Source: Alitta virens (lineage: Eukaryota > Annelida > Polychaeta > Phyllodocida > Nereididae). Taken from it: DNA of 64,000 nucleotides. The position numbers and the translations under genes are program-made. The stretch is from contig OW028575.1 of NCBI GenBank assembly GCA_932294295.1, forward strand, positions 35,962,253-36,026,252, written 5' to 3'. Of this stretch, positions 51,420 to 63,840 are shown piece after piece. Within the stretch, counting starts at the first letter, position 1; each line of letters begins with the position of its first letter. Below the pieces are notes generated by a model. The model worked only from the letters and a program-made list of their open reading frames with translations. It was not told the DNA's origin and searched no databases.

Positions 51420-53290
51420 TTCTTGACAGATTGTTGTTGCAGACAGGTTGTTGTTGCTGAAAGGTTGTTGTTGTTGACAGGTTGTTCTTCAGAGTTGGTT
51501 CCTGTTGACGGTTGTTGTTGACAGTTGGTTGTTGTTGACAGTTGGAAGTTGATGACAGATTGTTGGTGTTGACAGTTTGTTGTTGTTTACAGCTTGTTGT
51601 TGGTGACAGCATAATGTTGTTGGCAGCTTAATGTTGTTGGCAGCACAATGTTGTTGGCAGCTTAATGTTGTTGACAGATTGTTGTTGTTGACAGCTTAAT
51701 GTTGTTTGCCAGCATAATGTTGTTGACAGCTTAATGTCGTTGACAGCTTAATGTTGTTTTCGGATTAATGTTATTGACAGCTTGTTGTTGTTGACATACT
51801 GTTGTTGTTGACAGCTTGTTTTTCAGAGGTGGTTGCTGTTGACGGTTGTTGTTGACAGTTGTTGTTGACAAGTGGTTGTTGTTGACAGATTGTTATTGTT
51901 GATAGCTCAATGTTGTTGGCAGCTCAATGTTGTTGGCAGCTCAATGTTGTTGGCAGCTCAATTTTGTTGGCAGCTCAATTTTGTTGGGAGCTCATTTTGT
52001 TGACAGAATGTTGTTGTTGACAGCTTAATGTTGTTGACAGCTTAATGTTGTTGGCAGCTTAATGTTGTTGACAACTTAATGTTGTTGACAGATTAATGTT
52101 GTTGACAGGTTGTTGTTGCTAACAGTTTGTTGTTGTTGCCAGGTTGTTGTTGTTGTTGTCGTTGACAGGTTGTTGTTGTTGTTGTTGACAGGTTGTTGTT
52201 GACAGGTTGATGTTGTTGACAGTTGGTTGTTGTTGACAGTTTCTTGTTGCTGACAGGTCAATGTTGTTGACAGTTCAATGATGTTGACAGCTTATTGTTG
52301 TTGACAGCTTAATGTTGTTGACAGCTCAATGATGTTGACAGCTTATTGTTGTTGACAGCTTAATGTTGTTGACAGCTTAATGTTGTTGACAGCTTAATGT
52401 TGTTGACAGCTCAATGTTGACAGCTTGTTTTTGTTGACAGCTTGCTCTTCTTTACAGGTTGTTGTTGTTGACAGGTTGTTCTTTAGTGTTGGTTCCTGTT
52501 GACGGTTGTTGTTAACAGTTCGTTGTTGTTGTTGACAGCTTGTTGTTGTTGACAGGTTGTTTTTGTTGAGATGTTGTTGTTGTTGAGAGGTTGTTGTTGT
52601 TGACCGGTTGTTGTTGTTGACAGGTTGATGTTGTTGACAGTTGGTTGTTGTTGACAGTTTGTTGTTGCTGACAGCTCAATGTTGTTGACAGCTCAATGAT
52701 GTTGACAGCTTAATGTTGTTGACAGGCTAATGTTGTTGACAGCTTAATGTTGTTGACAGCTTAATGTTGATAGCTTAATGTTGTTGACAGCTTAATGTTG
52801 TTGACGGCTTAATGTTATTGAAAGCTTAATGTTGTTGATAGCTTGTTATTGTTGACTGATTGCTGTTGTTGACAGCTTACTCTTCTTGACAGATTGTTGT
52901 TGTTGACAGGTTGTTTTTGCTGACAGGTTGTTGTTGTTGTTGACAGGTTGTTCTTCAGAGTTGGTTCCTGTTGACAGTTGTTGTTGGCAGATTGTTGTTG
53001 TTGACAGGTTGTTGTTGCTGAGAGCTTGTTGTTGCTGACAGGTTGTTGTTGCTGACAGGTTGTTGTTGCGGACAGGTGGTTCTTCAGAGTTGTTTCCTGT
53101 TGACGGTTGTTGTTGACAGTTGGAAGTTGTTGGCAGATTGTTGTTGTTGACAGTTTGTTGTTGTTTACAGCTTGTTGTTGGTGACAGCATAATGTTGTTG
53201 GCAGCACGATGTTGCTGGCAGCTTAATGTTGTTGACATTTTGTTGTTGTTGACAGCTTAATGTTGTTTGCCAGCTTAATGTTGTTGAGAG
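51420..53290 (-). repeat. Copied segment, offset 14,061 from 37,359-39,229
   Basis: Markers match exactly at 14,061 bp: GTTTTCGG 37,695 and 51,756; GGTGTTGACAG near 37,503 and 51,564; CAGCATAATGTTGTTGACAG near 37,651 and 51,712; GACAGTTCAATGA near 38,208 and 52,269. The last two variants are absent from the intermediate 8.66-kb copy (46,3xx-46,9xx), so this segment was copied directly from the 37-39 kb lineage. Confidence 0.85.
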
Positions 53291-53308
53291 ATTGTTGACG
53301 GTTGTTTT
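53291..53308. other. Irregular chimeric seam
   Basis: Left of the seam the sequence is the 37-39 kb lineage, ending at TTGTTGAGAGATT. Right of it is the 41.5 kb lineage, starting at TTAACAGCTCAG. Between them lie about 13 bases, GTTGACGGTTGTT, which break the 17-bp rhythm and resemble a fragment of a nearby unit. This is the least regular join seen in the window. Confidence 0.8.
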
Positions 53309-54650
53309 AACAGCTCAGATTTGTTGCAAGCTCAATTTTGTTGACAAAATGTTGTTGTTGTCATAATGGTGTTGTTGACAGATTGTTGTTGACAGATTGT
53401 TGTTGTCAGATTGTTGTTGACTGATTGTTGTTGACTGATTGTTGTTGTTGACAGATTGTTGTTGTTGACAGATTGTTGTTGTTGGCCGATTGTTGTTGTT
53501 GGCAGCTTAATGTTGTTGGCAGCTTAATGTTGTTGGCAGCTTAATGTTCTTGACAGGTTGTTGTTGCTGACAGTTTGTTGTTGTTGACAGGTTGTTGTTG
53601 ATGTTGACAGGTTGTTGTTGTTGACAGGTTGTCGTTGTTGACAGGTTGTTGTTGTTGACAGCTTGTTATTGTTGACAGATTGATGTTGTTGACAGGTTGC
53701 TCTTCTTGACAGATTGTTGTTGCAGACAGGTTGTTGTTGCTGAAAGGTTGTTGTTGTTGACAGGTTGTTCTTTAGAGTTGGTTCCTGTTGACGGTTGTTG
53801 TTGACAGTTGGTTGTTGTTGACAGTTGGAAGTTGATGACAGATTGTTGTTGTTGACAGTTTGTTGTTGTTTACAGCCTGTTGTTGGTGACAGCATAATGT
53901 TGTTGGCAGCTTAATGTTGTTGGCAGCACAATGTTGTTGGCAGCTTAATGTTGTTGACAGATTGTTGTTGTTGACAGCTTAATGTTGTTTGCCAGCTTAA
54001 TGTTGTTGACAGCTTAATGTCGTTGACAGCTTAATGTTGTTTTCGGATTAATGTTATTGACAGCTTGTTGTTGTTGACATACTGTTGTTGTTGACAGCTT
54101 GTTGTTCAGAGGTGGTTGCTGTTGACGGTTGTAGTTGACAGTTGTTGTTGACAAGTGGTTGTTGTTGACAGATTGTTATTGTTGATAGCTCAATGTTGTT
54201 GGCAGCTCAATGTTGTTGGCAGCTCAATGTTGTTGGCAGCTCAATTTTGTTGGCAGCTCAATTTTGTTGGGAGCTCATTTTGTTGACAGAATGTTGTTGT
54301 TGACAGCTTAATGTTGTTGGCAGCTTAATGTTGTTGACAACTTAATGTTGTTGACAGATTAATGTTGTTGACAGGTTGTTGTTGCTAACAGTTTGTTGTT
54401 GTTGCCAGGTTGTTGTTGTTGTTGTTGTTGACAGGTTGTTGTTGTTGTTGACAGGTTGTTGTTGACAGGTTGATGTTGTTGACAGTTGGTTGTTTGTTGA
54501 CAGTTTCTTGTTGCTGACAGGTCAATGTTGTTGACAGCTCAATGATGTTGACAGCTTATTGTTGTTGACAGCTTAATGTTGTTGACAGCTTAATGTTGTT
54601 GACAGCTCAATGTTGACAGCTTGTTTTTGTTGACAGCGTGCTCTTCTTTA
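53309..54650 (-). repeat. Copied segment, offset 11,796 from 41,513-42,854
   Basis: Shares the private variants GACAAAATG (41,548; 53,344), TAATGGTGTTG and GGTTGTCGTTG with the 41.5-42.9 kb segment, and the GTTTTCGG marker at 42,243 and 54,039. The fixed 11,796 offset holds across both. It is bounded by chimeric seams on both sides. Confidence 0.85.
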
Positions 54651-54662
54651 CAGGTTGTTGTT
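54639..54662. other. Chimeric seam in a 24-bp shared stretch
   Basis: Up to 54,638 the sequence has the GACAGCG variant of the 42.8-kb lineage. From 54,663 it has the GTTGTTCTTGACAGG variant of the 50.2-kb lineage. The intervening bases are identical in both parents, as expected for a homologous crossover or conversion end. Confidence 0.82.
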
Positions 54663-55927
54663 CTTGACAGGTTGTTCTTTAGAGTTGGTTCCTGTTGTCG
54701 GTTGTTGTTAACAGTTCGTTGTTGTTGTTGACAGGTTGTTGTTGTTGACAGGTTGTTGTTGTTGTTGACAGCCTGTTGTTGACAGGTTGATGTTGTTGAC
54801 AGTTGGTTGTTGTTGACAGTTTGTTCTTGCTGACAGCTCAATATTGTTGACAGCTCAATGATGTGGACAGCTTAATGTTGTTGACAGCTTAATGTTGTTG
54901 ACAGCTTAATGTTGTTGACAGCTGTATGTTGTTGAAAGCTTAATGTTGTTGATAGCTTGTCATTGTTGACTGATTGCTATTGTTGACAGCTTGCTCTTCT
55001 TGACAGATTGTTGTTGTTGACAGTTTGTTTTTGCTGACAGGTTGTTGTTGTTGTTGACAGGTTGTTCTTCAGAGTTGGTTCCTGTTGACAGTTGTTGTTG
55101 AGAGTTGGTTATTGTTGACAGTTGGAAGTTGTTGGCAGATTGTTGTCGTTGACAGGTTGTTGTTGCTGACAGGTTGTTGTTGCTGACAGGTTGTTGTTGC
55201 TGACAGGTTGTTGCTGACAGGTTGTTGTTGCTGACAGGTTGTTGTTGCTGACAGGTTGTTCTTCAGAGTTGTTTCCTGTTGACTGTTGTTGTTGACAGTT
55301 GAAAGTTGTTGGCAGATTGTTGTTGTTGACAGTTTGTTGTTGTTTACAGCTTGTTGTTGGTGACAGCATAATGTTGTTGGCAGCACAATGTTGCTGGCAG
55401 CTTAATGTTGTTTACATTTTGTTGTTGTTGACAGCTTAATGTTGTTTGCCAGCTTAATGTTGTTGAGAGATTAATGTTGTTGACAGCTTGTTGTTGTTGA
55501 CGGTTGTTCTTGACAATTGGTTGTTGCTGACAGTTGGTTGCTGTTGACAGATTGTTGTTGTTGACAGCTTAATGTTGTCGGCAGCTTAATGTTGTCGGCA
55601 GCTTCATGTTGTCGGCAACTTCATGTTGTCAGCAGCCTCATTATGTTCTTGGCAGCTTAATATATTTGGCAGCTCAATGTTGTTGGCAGCCTAACGTTGT
55701 TGACAGATTGTTGTTGTTGACAGATTGATGTTGTTGACAGATTGCTCTTCTTGACAGATTGTTGTTGCTGACAGGTTGTTGTTGCTGAAAGGTTGTTGTT
55801 GTTGTTGACAGGTTGTTGTTGATGTTGACAGGTTGTTGTTGTTGACAGGTTGTTGTTGTTGACAGCTTGTTATTGTTGACAGATTGATGTTGTTGACAGG
55901 TTGCTCTTCTTGACAGATTGTTGTTGC
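54650..55927 (-). repeat. Copied segment, offset 4,487 from 50,163-51,440
   Basis: Shares GTTGTTCTTGACAGG, CCTGTTGTCGG, GTTGAAAGTTG (50,811; 55,298) and CCTCATTATGTTCTTGG (51,148; 55,635) with the 50-51 kb segment. The match ends where 51,441 has CAGACAGG and this copy has CTGACAGG. Confidence 0.85.
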
Positions 55928-58900
55928 TGACAGGTTGTTGTTGCTGAAAGGTTGTTGTTGTTGTTGACAGGTTGTTCTTTAGAGTTGGTTCCTGTTGACG
56001 GTTGTTGTTGACAGTTGGTTGTTGTTTACAGCTTGTTGTTGGTGACAGCATAATGTTGTTGGCAGCTTAATGTTGTTCGCAGCACAATGTTGTTGGCAGC
56101 TTAATGTTGTTGACAGCTTAATGTTGTTGACAGCTTAATGTTGTTGACAGCTTAATGTTGTTGACAGCTTAATGTTGTTGACAGCTTAACGTTGTTGACA
56201 GGTTGTTGTTGTTGACAGCTTAATGTTGTTTGCCAGCTTAATGTTGTTGAGAGATTAATGTTGTTGACAGCTTGTTGTTGTTGACGGTTGTTGTTGACAA
56301 TTGGTTGTTCCTGACAGTTGGTTGCTGTTGACAGATTGTTGTTGTTGACAGCTTAATGTTGTCGGCAGCTTAATGTTGTCGGCAGCTTCATGTTGGAGGC
56401 AACTTCATGTTGTCGGCAGCTTCATGATGTTGCTGGCAGCTTAATATTTTTGGCAGCTCAATGTTGTTGGCAGCTTAATTTTTTGACAGCTTAATGTTGT
56501 TGGCAGCTTAATGTTGTTGGCAGCTCAGTGTTGTTGGCAGCTCAGATTTTTTAACAGCTCAGATTTGTTTCAAGCTCAATTTTGTTGACAGAATGTTGTT
56601 GTTGACATAATGTTGTTGTTGACAGATTGTTGTTGACAGATTGTTGTTGTCAGATTGTTGTTGACTGATTGTTGTTGTTGACAGATTGTTGTTGTTGACA
56701 GATTGTTGTTGTTGGCCAATTGTTGTTGTTGGCAGCTTAATGTTGTTGGCAGCTTAATGTTGTTGGCAGCTTAATGTTCTTGACAGGTTGTTGTTGCTGA
56801 CAGTTTGTTGTTGTTGACAGGTTGTTGTTGATGTTGACAGGTTGTTGTTGTTGACAGTTTGTTGTTGTTGACAGGTTGTTGTTGTTGACAGCTTGTTATT
56901 GTTGACAGATTGATGTTGTTGACAGGTTGCTCTTGTTGACAGATTGTTGTTGCAGACAGGTTGTTGTTGCTGAAAGGTTGTTGTTGTTGACAGGTTGTTC
57001 TTCAGAGTTGGTTCCTGTTGACGGTTGTTGTTGACAGTTGGTTGTTGTTGACAGTTGGAAGTTGATGAGAGATTGTTGTTGTTGACAGTTTGTTGTTGTT
57101 TACAGCTTGTTGTTGGTGACAGCATAATGTTGTTGGCAGCTTAATGTTGTTGGCAGCACAATGTTGTTGGCAGCTCAATATTGTTGACAGCTTAATGTTG
57201 TTGACAGCTTAATGTTGTTGACAGCTTAATGTTGTTGACAGCTTAATGTTGTTGACAGCTTAACATTGTTGACAGCTTAACGTTGTTGACAGCTTAACGT
57301 TGTTGTTGTTGACAGCTTAATGTTGTTTGCCAGCTTAATGTTGTTGAGAGATTAATGTTGTTGACAGCTTGTTGTTGTTGATGGTTGTTGTTGACAATTG
57401 GTTGTTCCTGACAGTTGGTTGCTGTTGACAGATTGTTGTTGTTGACAGCTTAATGTTGTCGGCAGCTTAATGTTGTCGGCAGCTTCATGTTGGTGGCAAC
57501 TTCATGTTGTCGGCAGCTTCATGATGTTGCTGGCAGCTTAATATTTTTGGCAGCTCAATGTTGTTGGCAGCTTAATTTTTTGACAGCTTAATGTTGTTGG
57601 CAGCTTAATGTTGTTGGCAGCTCAGTGTTGTTGGCAGCTCAGATTTTTTAACAGCTCAGATTTGTTGCAAGCTCAATTTTGTTGACAGAATGTTGTTGTT
57701 GACATAATGTTGTTGTTGACAGATTGTTGTTGACAGATTGTTGTTGTCAGATTGTTGTTGACTGATTGTTGTTGTTGACAGATTGTTGTTGTTGGCCGAT
57801 TGTTGTTGTTGGCAGCTTAATGTTGTTGGCAGCTTAATGTTCTTGACAGGTTGTTGTTGCTGACAGTTTGTTGTTGTTGACAGGTTGTTGTTGATGTTGA
57901 CAGGTTGTTGTTGTTGACAGGTTGTTGTTGTTGACAGGTTGTTGTTGTTGACAGCTTGTTATTGTTGACAGATTGATGTTGTTTACAGGTTGCTCTTCTT
58001 GACAGATTGTTGTTGCAGACAGGTTGTTGTTGCTGAAAGGTTGTTGTTGTTGACAGGTTGTTCTTCAGAGTTGGTTCCTGTTGACGGTTGTTGTTGACAG
58101 TTGGTTGTTGTTGAGAGTTGGAAGTTGATGACAGATTGTTGTTGTTGACAGTTTGTTGTTGTTTACAGCTTGTTGTTGGTGACAGCATAATGTTGTTGGC
58201 AGCTTAATGTTGTTGGAGGCACAATGTTGTTGGCAGCTTAATGTTGTTGACAGATTGTTGTTGTTGACAGCTTAATGTTGTTTGCCAGCTTAATGTTGTT
58301 GACGGCTTAATGTCGTTGACAGCTTAATGCTGTTTTCGGATTAATGTTATTGACAGCTTGTTGTTGTTGACATACTGTTGTTGTTGACAGCTTGTTGTTC
58401 AGAGGTGGTTGCTGTTGACGGTTGTTGTTGACAGTTGTTGTTGACAAGTGGTTGTTGTTGACAGATTGTTATTGTTGATAGCTCAATGTTGTTGGCAGCT
58501 CAATGTTGTTGGCAGCTTAATGTTGTTGGCAGCTCAATTTTGTTGGCAGCTCAATTTTGTTGGGAGCTCATTTTGTTGACAGAATGTTGTTGTTGACAGC
58601 TTAATGTTGTTGGCAGCTTAATATTGTTGACAACTTAATGTTGTTGACAGATTAATGTTGTTGACAGGTTGTTGTTGCTAACAGTTTGTTGTTGTTGCCA
58701 GGTTGTTGTTGTTGTTGTCGTTGACAGGTTGTTGTTGTTGTTGTTGACAGGTTGTTGTTGACAGGTTGATGTTGTTGACATTTGGTTGTTGTTGACAGTT
58801 TCTTGTTGCTGACAGGTCAATGTTGTTGACAGCTCAATGATGTTGACAGCTTATTGTTGTTGACAGCTTAATGTTGTTGACAGCTTAATGTTGTTGACAG

Positions 58901-60680
58901 CTTAATGTTGTTGACAGCTCAATGTTGACAGGTTGTTGTTGTTGACAGCCTGTTGTTGACAGGTTGATGTTGTTGACAGTTGGTTGTTGTTGACAGTTTG
59001 TTGTTGCTGACAGCTCAATGTTGTTGACAGCTCAATGATGTTGACAGCTTAATGTTGTTGACAGCCTAATGTTGTTGACAGCTTAATGTTGTTGACAGCT
59101 TAATGTTGATAGCTTAATGTTGTTGATAGCTTAATGTTGTTGATAGCCTTTTATTGTTGACTGATTGCTGTTGTTGAAAGCTTGCTCTTCTTGACAGATT
59201 GTTGTTGTATACAGGTTGTTTTTGCTGACAGGTTGTTGTTGTTGACAGGTTGTTGTTGTTGACAGCTTGTTATTGTTGACAGATTGATGTTGTTGACAGA
59301 TTGCTCTTCTTGACAGATTGTTGTTGCTGACAGGTTGTTGTTGCTGAAAGGTTGTTGTTGTTGTCGACAGGTTGTTGTTGATGTTGACAGGTTGTTGTTG
59401 TTGACAGCTTGTTATTGTTGACAGATTGATGTTGTTGACAGGTTGCTCTTCTTGACAGATTGTTGTTGCAGACAGGTTGTTGTTGCTGAAAGGTTGTTGT
59501 TGTTGTTGACAGGTTGTTCTTCAGAGTTGGTTCCTGTTGACGGTTGTTGTTGACAGTTGGTTGTTGACAGCTGGAAGTTGATGAGAGATTGTTGTTGTTG
59601 ACAGTTTGTTGTTGTTTACAGCTTGTTGTTGGTGACAGCTTAATGTTGTTGACAGCTTAATGTTGTTGACAGCTTAACGTTGTTGACAGCTTAACGTTGT
59701 TGACAGGTTGTTGTTGTTGACAGCTTAATGTTGTTTGCCAGCTTAATGTTGTTGAGAGATTAATGTTGTTGACAGCTTGTTGTTGTTGACGGTTGTTGTT
59801 GACAATTGGTTGTTCCTGACAGTTGGTTGCTGTTGACATATTGTTGTTGTTGACAGCTTAATGTTGTCGGCAGCTTAATGTTGTCGGCAGCTTCATGTTG
59901 GAGGCAACTTCATGTTGTCGTCAGCTTCATGATGTTGCTGGCAGCTTAATATTTTTGGCAGCTCAATGTTGTTGGCAGCTTAATTTTTTGACAGCTTAAT
60001 GTTGTTGGCAGCTTAATGTTGCTGGCAGCTCAGTGTTGTTGGTAGCTCAGATTTTTTAACAGCTCAGATTTGTTGCAAGCTCAATTTTGTTGACAGAATG
60101 TTGTTGTTGACATAATGTTGTTGTTGACAGATTGTTGTTGACAGATTGTTGTTGTCAGATTGTTGTTGACTGATTGTTGTTGACTGATTGTTGTTGACTG
60201 ATTGTTGTTGTTGACAGATTGTTGTTGTTGACAGATTGTTGTTGTTGACAGATTGTTGTTGTTGGCCGATTTTTGTTGTTGGCAGCTTAATGTTGTTGGC
60301 AGCTTAATGTTGTTGGCAGCTTAATGTTCTTACAGGTTGTTGTTGCTGACAGTTTGTTGTTGTTGACAGGTTGTTGTTGATGTTGACAGGTTGTTGTTGT
60401 TGTTGACAGGTTGTTGTTGTTGACAGCTTGTTATTGTTGACAGATTGATGTTGTTGACAGGTTGCTCTTCTTGACAGATTGTTGTTGCAGACAGGTTGTT
60501 GTTGCTGAAAGGTTGTTGTTGTTGACAGGTTGTTCTTCAGAGTTGGTTCCTGTTGACGGTTGTTGTTGACAGTTGGTTGTTGTTGACAGTTGGAAGTTGA
60601 TGACAGATTGTTGTTGTTGACAGTTTGTTGTTGTTTACAGCTTGTTGTTGGTGACAGCATAATGTTGTTGGCAGCTTAAT
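55928..60680 (-). repeat. Mosaic satellite segment with a 51-bp deletion
   Basis: Reversed satellite with marker blocks near 56,380, 57,480 and 59,900 (CTTCATGATG) and GTTTTCGG only at 58,332. Near 56,024 three consecutive units (51 bp, the GGAAGTTGATGAG region) are missing relative to other copies. GTTCGCAGCAC near 56,073 links it to 36,507 and 45,200; GACAGCTTAATG after the T-run near 56,473 links it to 48,190 instead. The segment is therefore a patchwork of several lineages. Confidence 0.78.
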
Positions 60681-61910
60681 GTTGTTGGCAGCACAATGTT
60701 GTTGGCAGCTTAATGTTGTTGACAGATTGTTGTTGTTGACAGCTTAATGTTGTTTGCCAGCTTAATGTTGTTGACAGCTTAATGTCGTGGACAGCTTAAT
60801 GTTGTTTTCGGATTAATGTTATTGACAGCTTGTTGTTGTTGACATACTGTTGTTGTTGACAGCTTGTTGTTCAGAGGTGGTTGCTGTTGACGGTTGTTGT
60901 TGACAGTTGTTGTTGACAAGTGGTTGTTGTTGACAGATTGTTATTGTTGATAGCTCAATGTTGTTGGCAGCTCAATGTTGTTGGCAGCTCAATGTTGTTG
61001 GCAGCTCAATTTTGTTGGCAGCTCAATTTTGTTGGGAGCTCATTTTTGTCGGGAGCTCATTTTGTTGACAGAATGTTGTTGTTGACAGCTTAATGTTGTT
61101 GGCAGCTTAATGTGGTTGACAACTTAATGTTGTTGACAGATTAATGTTGTTGACAGGTTGTTGTTGCTAACAGTTTGTTGTTGTTGCCAGGTTGTTGTTG
61201 TTGTTGTCATTGACAGGTTGTTGTTGTTGTTGTTGTTGACAGGTTGTTGTTGACAGGTTGATGTTGTTGACAGTTGGTTGTTGTTGACAGTTTCTTGTTG
61301 CTGACAGGTCAATGTTGTTGACAGCTCAATGATGTTGACAGCTTATTGTTGTTGACAGCTTAATGTTGTTGACAGCTTAATGTTGTTGATAGCTTGTTAT
61401 TGTTGACTGATTGCTGTTGTTGAAAGCTTGCTCTTCTTGACAGATTGTTGTTGTATACAGGTTGTTTTTGCTGACAGGTTGTTGTTGTTGACAGGTTGTT
61501 GTTGTTGACAGCTTGTTATTGTTGACAGATTGATGTTGTTGACAGATTGCTCTTCTTGACAGATTGTTGTTGCTGACAGGTTGTTGTTGCTGAAAGGTTG
61601 TTGTTGTTGTTGACAGGTTGTTGTTGATGTTGACAGGTTGTTGTTGTTGACAGGTTGTTGTTGTTGACAGCTTGTTATTGTTGACAGATTGATGTTGTTG
61701 ACAGGTTGCTCTTCTTGACAGATTGTTGTTGCTGACAGGTTGTTGTTGCTGAAAGGTTGTTGTTGTTGTTCACAGGTTGTTCTTCAGAGTTGGTTCCTGT
61801 TGACGGTTGTTGTTGACAGTTGGTTGTTGTTGACAGTTGGAAGTTGATGAGAGATTGTTGTTGTTGACAGTTTGTTGTTGTTTACAGCTTGTTGTTGGTG
61901 ACAGCATAAT
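60681..61910 (-). repeat. 1,230-bp tandem repeat, copy A
   Basis: First of two full copies and one partial copy with an exact 1,230-bp period. Anchors are GTTTTCGG at 60,804 and 62,034. It carries a private GTCGTGGACAG near 60,785. It shares CATTTTTGTCGGGAGC and AATGTGGTTGAC with copy B. Confidence 0.9.
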
Positions 61911-63140
61911 GATGTTGGCAGCACAATGTTGTTGGCAGCTTAATGTTGTTGACAGATTGTTGTTGTTGACAGCTTAATGTTGTTAGCCAGCTTAATGTTG
62001 TTGACAGCTTAATGTCGTTGACAGCTTAATGTTGTTTTCGGATTAATGTTATTGACAGCTTGTTGTTGTTGACATACTGTTGTTGTTGACAGCTTGTTGT
62101 TCAGAGGTGGTTGCTGTTGACGGTTGTTGTTGACAGTTGTTGTTGACAAGTGGTTGTTGTTGACAGATTGTTATTGTTGATAGCTCAATGTTGTTGGCAG
62201 CTCAATGTTGTTGGCAGCTCAATGTTGTTGGCAGCTCAATTTTGTTGGCAGCTCAATTTTGTTGGGAGCTCATTTTTGTCGGGAGCTCATTTTGTTGACA
62301 GAATGTTGTTGTTGACAGCTTAATGTTGTTGGCAGCTTAATGTGGTTGACAACTTAATGTTGTTGACAGATTAATGTTGTTGACAGGTTGTTGTTGCTAA
62401 CAGTTTGTTGTTGTTGCCAGGTTGTTGTTGTTGTTGTCATTGACAGGTTGTTGTTGTTGTTGTTGTTGACAGGTTGTTGTTGACAGGTTGATGTTGTTGA
62501 CAGTTGGTTGTTGTTGACAGTTTCTTGTTGCTGACAGGTCAATGTTGTTGACAGCTCAATGATGTTGACAGCTTATTGTTGTTGACAGCTTAATGTTGTT
62601 GACAGCTTAATGTTGTTGATAGCTTGTTATTGTTGACTGATTGCTGTTGTTGAAAGCTTGCTCTTCTTGACAGATTGTTGTTGTATACAGGTTGTTTTTG
62701 CTGACAGGTTGTTGTTGTTGACAGGTTGTTGTTGTTGACAGCTTGTTATTGTTGACAGATTGATGTTGTTGACAGATTGCTCTTCTTGACAGATTGTTGT
62801 TGCTGACAGGTTGTTGTTGCTGAAAGGTTGTTGTTGTTGTTGACAGGTTGTTGTTGATGTTGACAGGTTGTTGTTGTTGACAGGTTGTTGTTGTTGACAG
62901 CTTGTTATTGTTGACAGATTGATGTTGTTGACAGGTTGCACTTCTTGACAGATTGTTGTTGCTGACAGGTTGTTGTTGCTGAAAGGTTGTTGTTGTTGTT
63001 CACAGGTTGTTCTTCAGAGTTGGTTCCTGTTGACGGTTGTTGTTGACAGTTGGTTGTTGTTGACAGTTGGAAGTTGATGAGAGATTGTTGTTGTTGACAG
63101 TTTGTTGTTGTTTACAGCTTGTTGTTGGTGACAGCATAAT
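61911..63140 (-). repeat. 1,230-bp tandem repeat, copy B
   Basis: Full copy starting at GATGTTGGCAGCAC (61,911), which recurs at 63,141. GTTTTCGG lies at 62,034 and 63,264. A private GCACTTCTTG near 62,938 replaces GCTCTTCTTG. Confidence 0.92.
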
Positions 63141-63840
63141 GATGTTGGCAGCACAATGTTGTTGGCAGCTTAATGTTGTTGACAGATTGTTGTTGTTGAC
63201 AGCTTAATGTTGTTAGCCAGCTTAATGTTGTTGACAGCTTAATGTCGTTGACAGCTTAATGTTGTTTTCGGATTAATGTTATTGACAGCTTGTTGTTGTT
63301 GACATACTGTTGTTGTTGACGGCTTGTTGTTCAGAGGTGGTTGCTGTTGACGGTTGTTGTTGACAGTTGTTGTTGACAAGTGGTTGTTGTTGACAGATTG
63401 TTATTGTTGATAGCTCAATGTTGTTGGCAGCTCAATGTTGTTGGCAGCTCAATGTTGTTGGCAGCACAATTTTGTTGGCAGCTCAATTTTGTTGGGAGCT
63501 CATTTTTGTTGGGAGCTCATTTTGTTGACAGAATGTTGTTGTTGACAGCTTAATGTTGTTGGCAGCTTAATGTTGTTGACAACTTAATGTTGTTGACAGA
63601 TTAATGTTGTTGACAGGTTGTTGTTGCTAACAGTTTGTTGTTGTTGCCAGGTTGTTGTTGTTGTTGTCGTTGACAGGTTGTTGTTGTTGCTGTTGTTGTT
63701 GACAGGTTGTTGTTGACAGGTTGATGTTGTTGACAGTTGGTTGTTGTTGACAGTTTCTTGTTGCTGACAGGTCAATGTTGTTGACAGCTCAATGATGTTG
63801 ACAGCTTATTGTTGTTGACAGCTTAATGTTGTTGACAGCT
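63141..63840 (-). repeat. 1,230-bp tandem repeat, partial copy C
   Basis: About 700 bp of a third copy. Beyond about 63,840 the sequence follows a different order (GACAGCTCAATGTTGACAG instead of GATAGCTTGTTATTG). Several bases revert to the older state (CATTTTTGTTGGGAGC, AATGTTGTTGAC, GTTGTCGTTGAC), and it carries a GTTGTTGCTGTTG insertion-type change that adds 3 bp. Confidence 0.85.
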
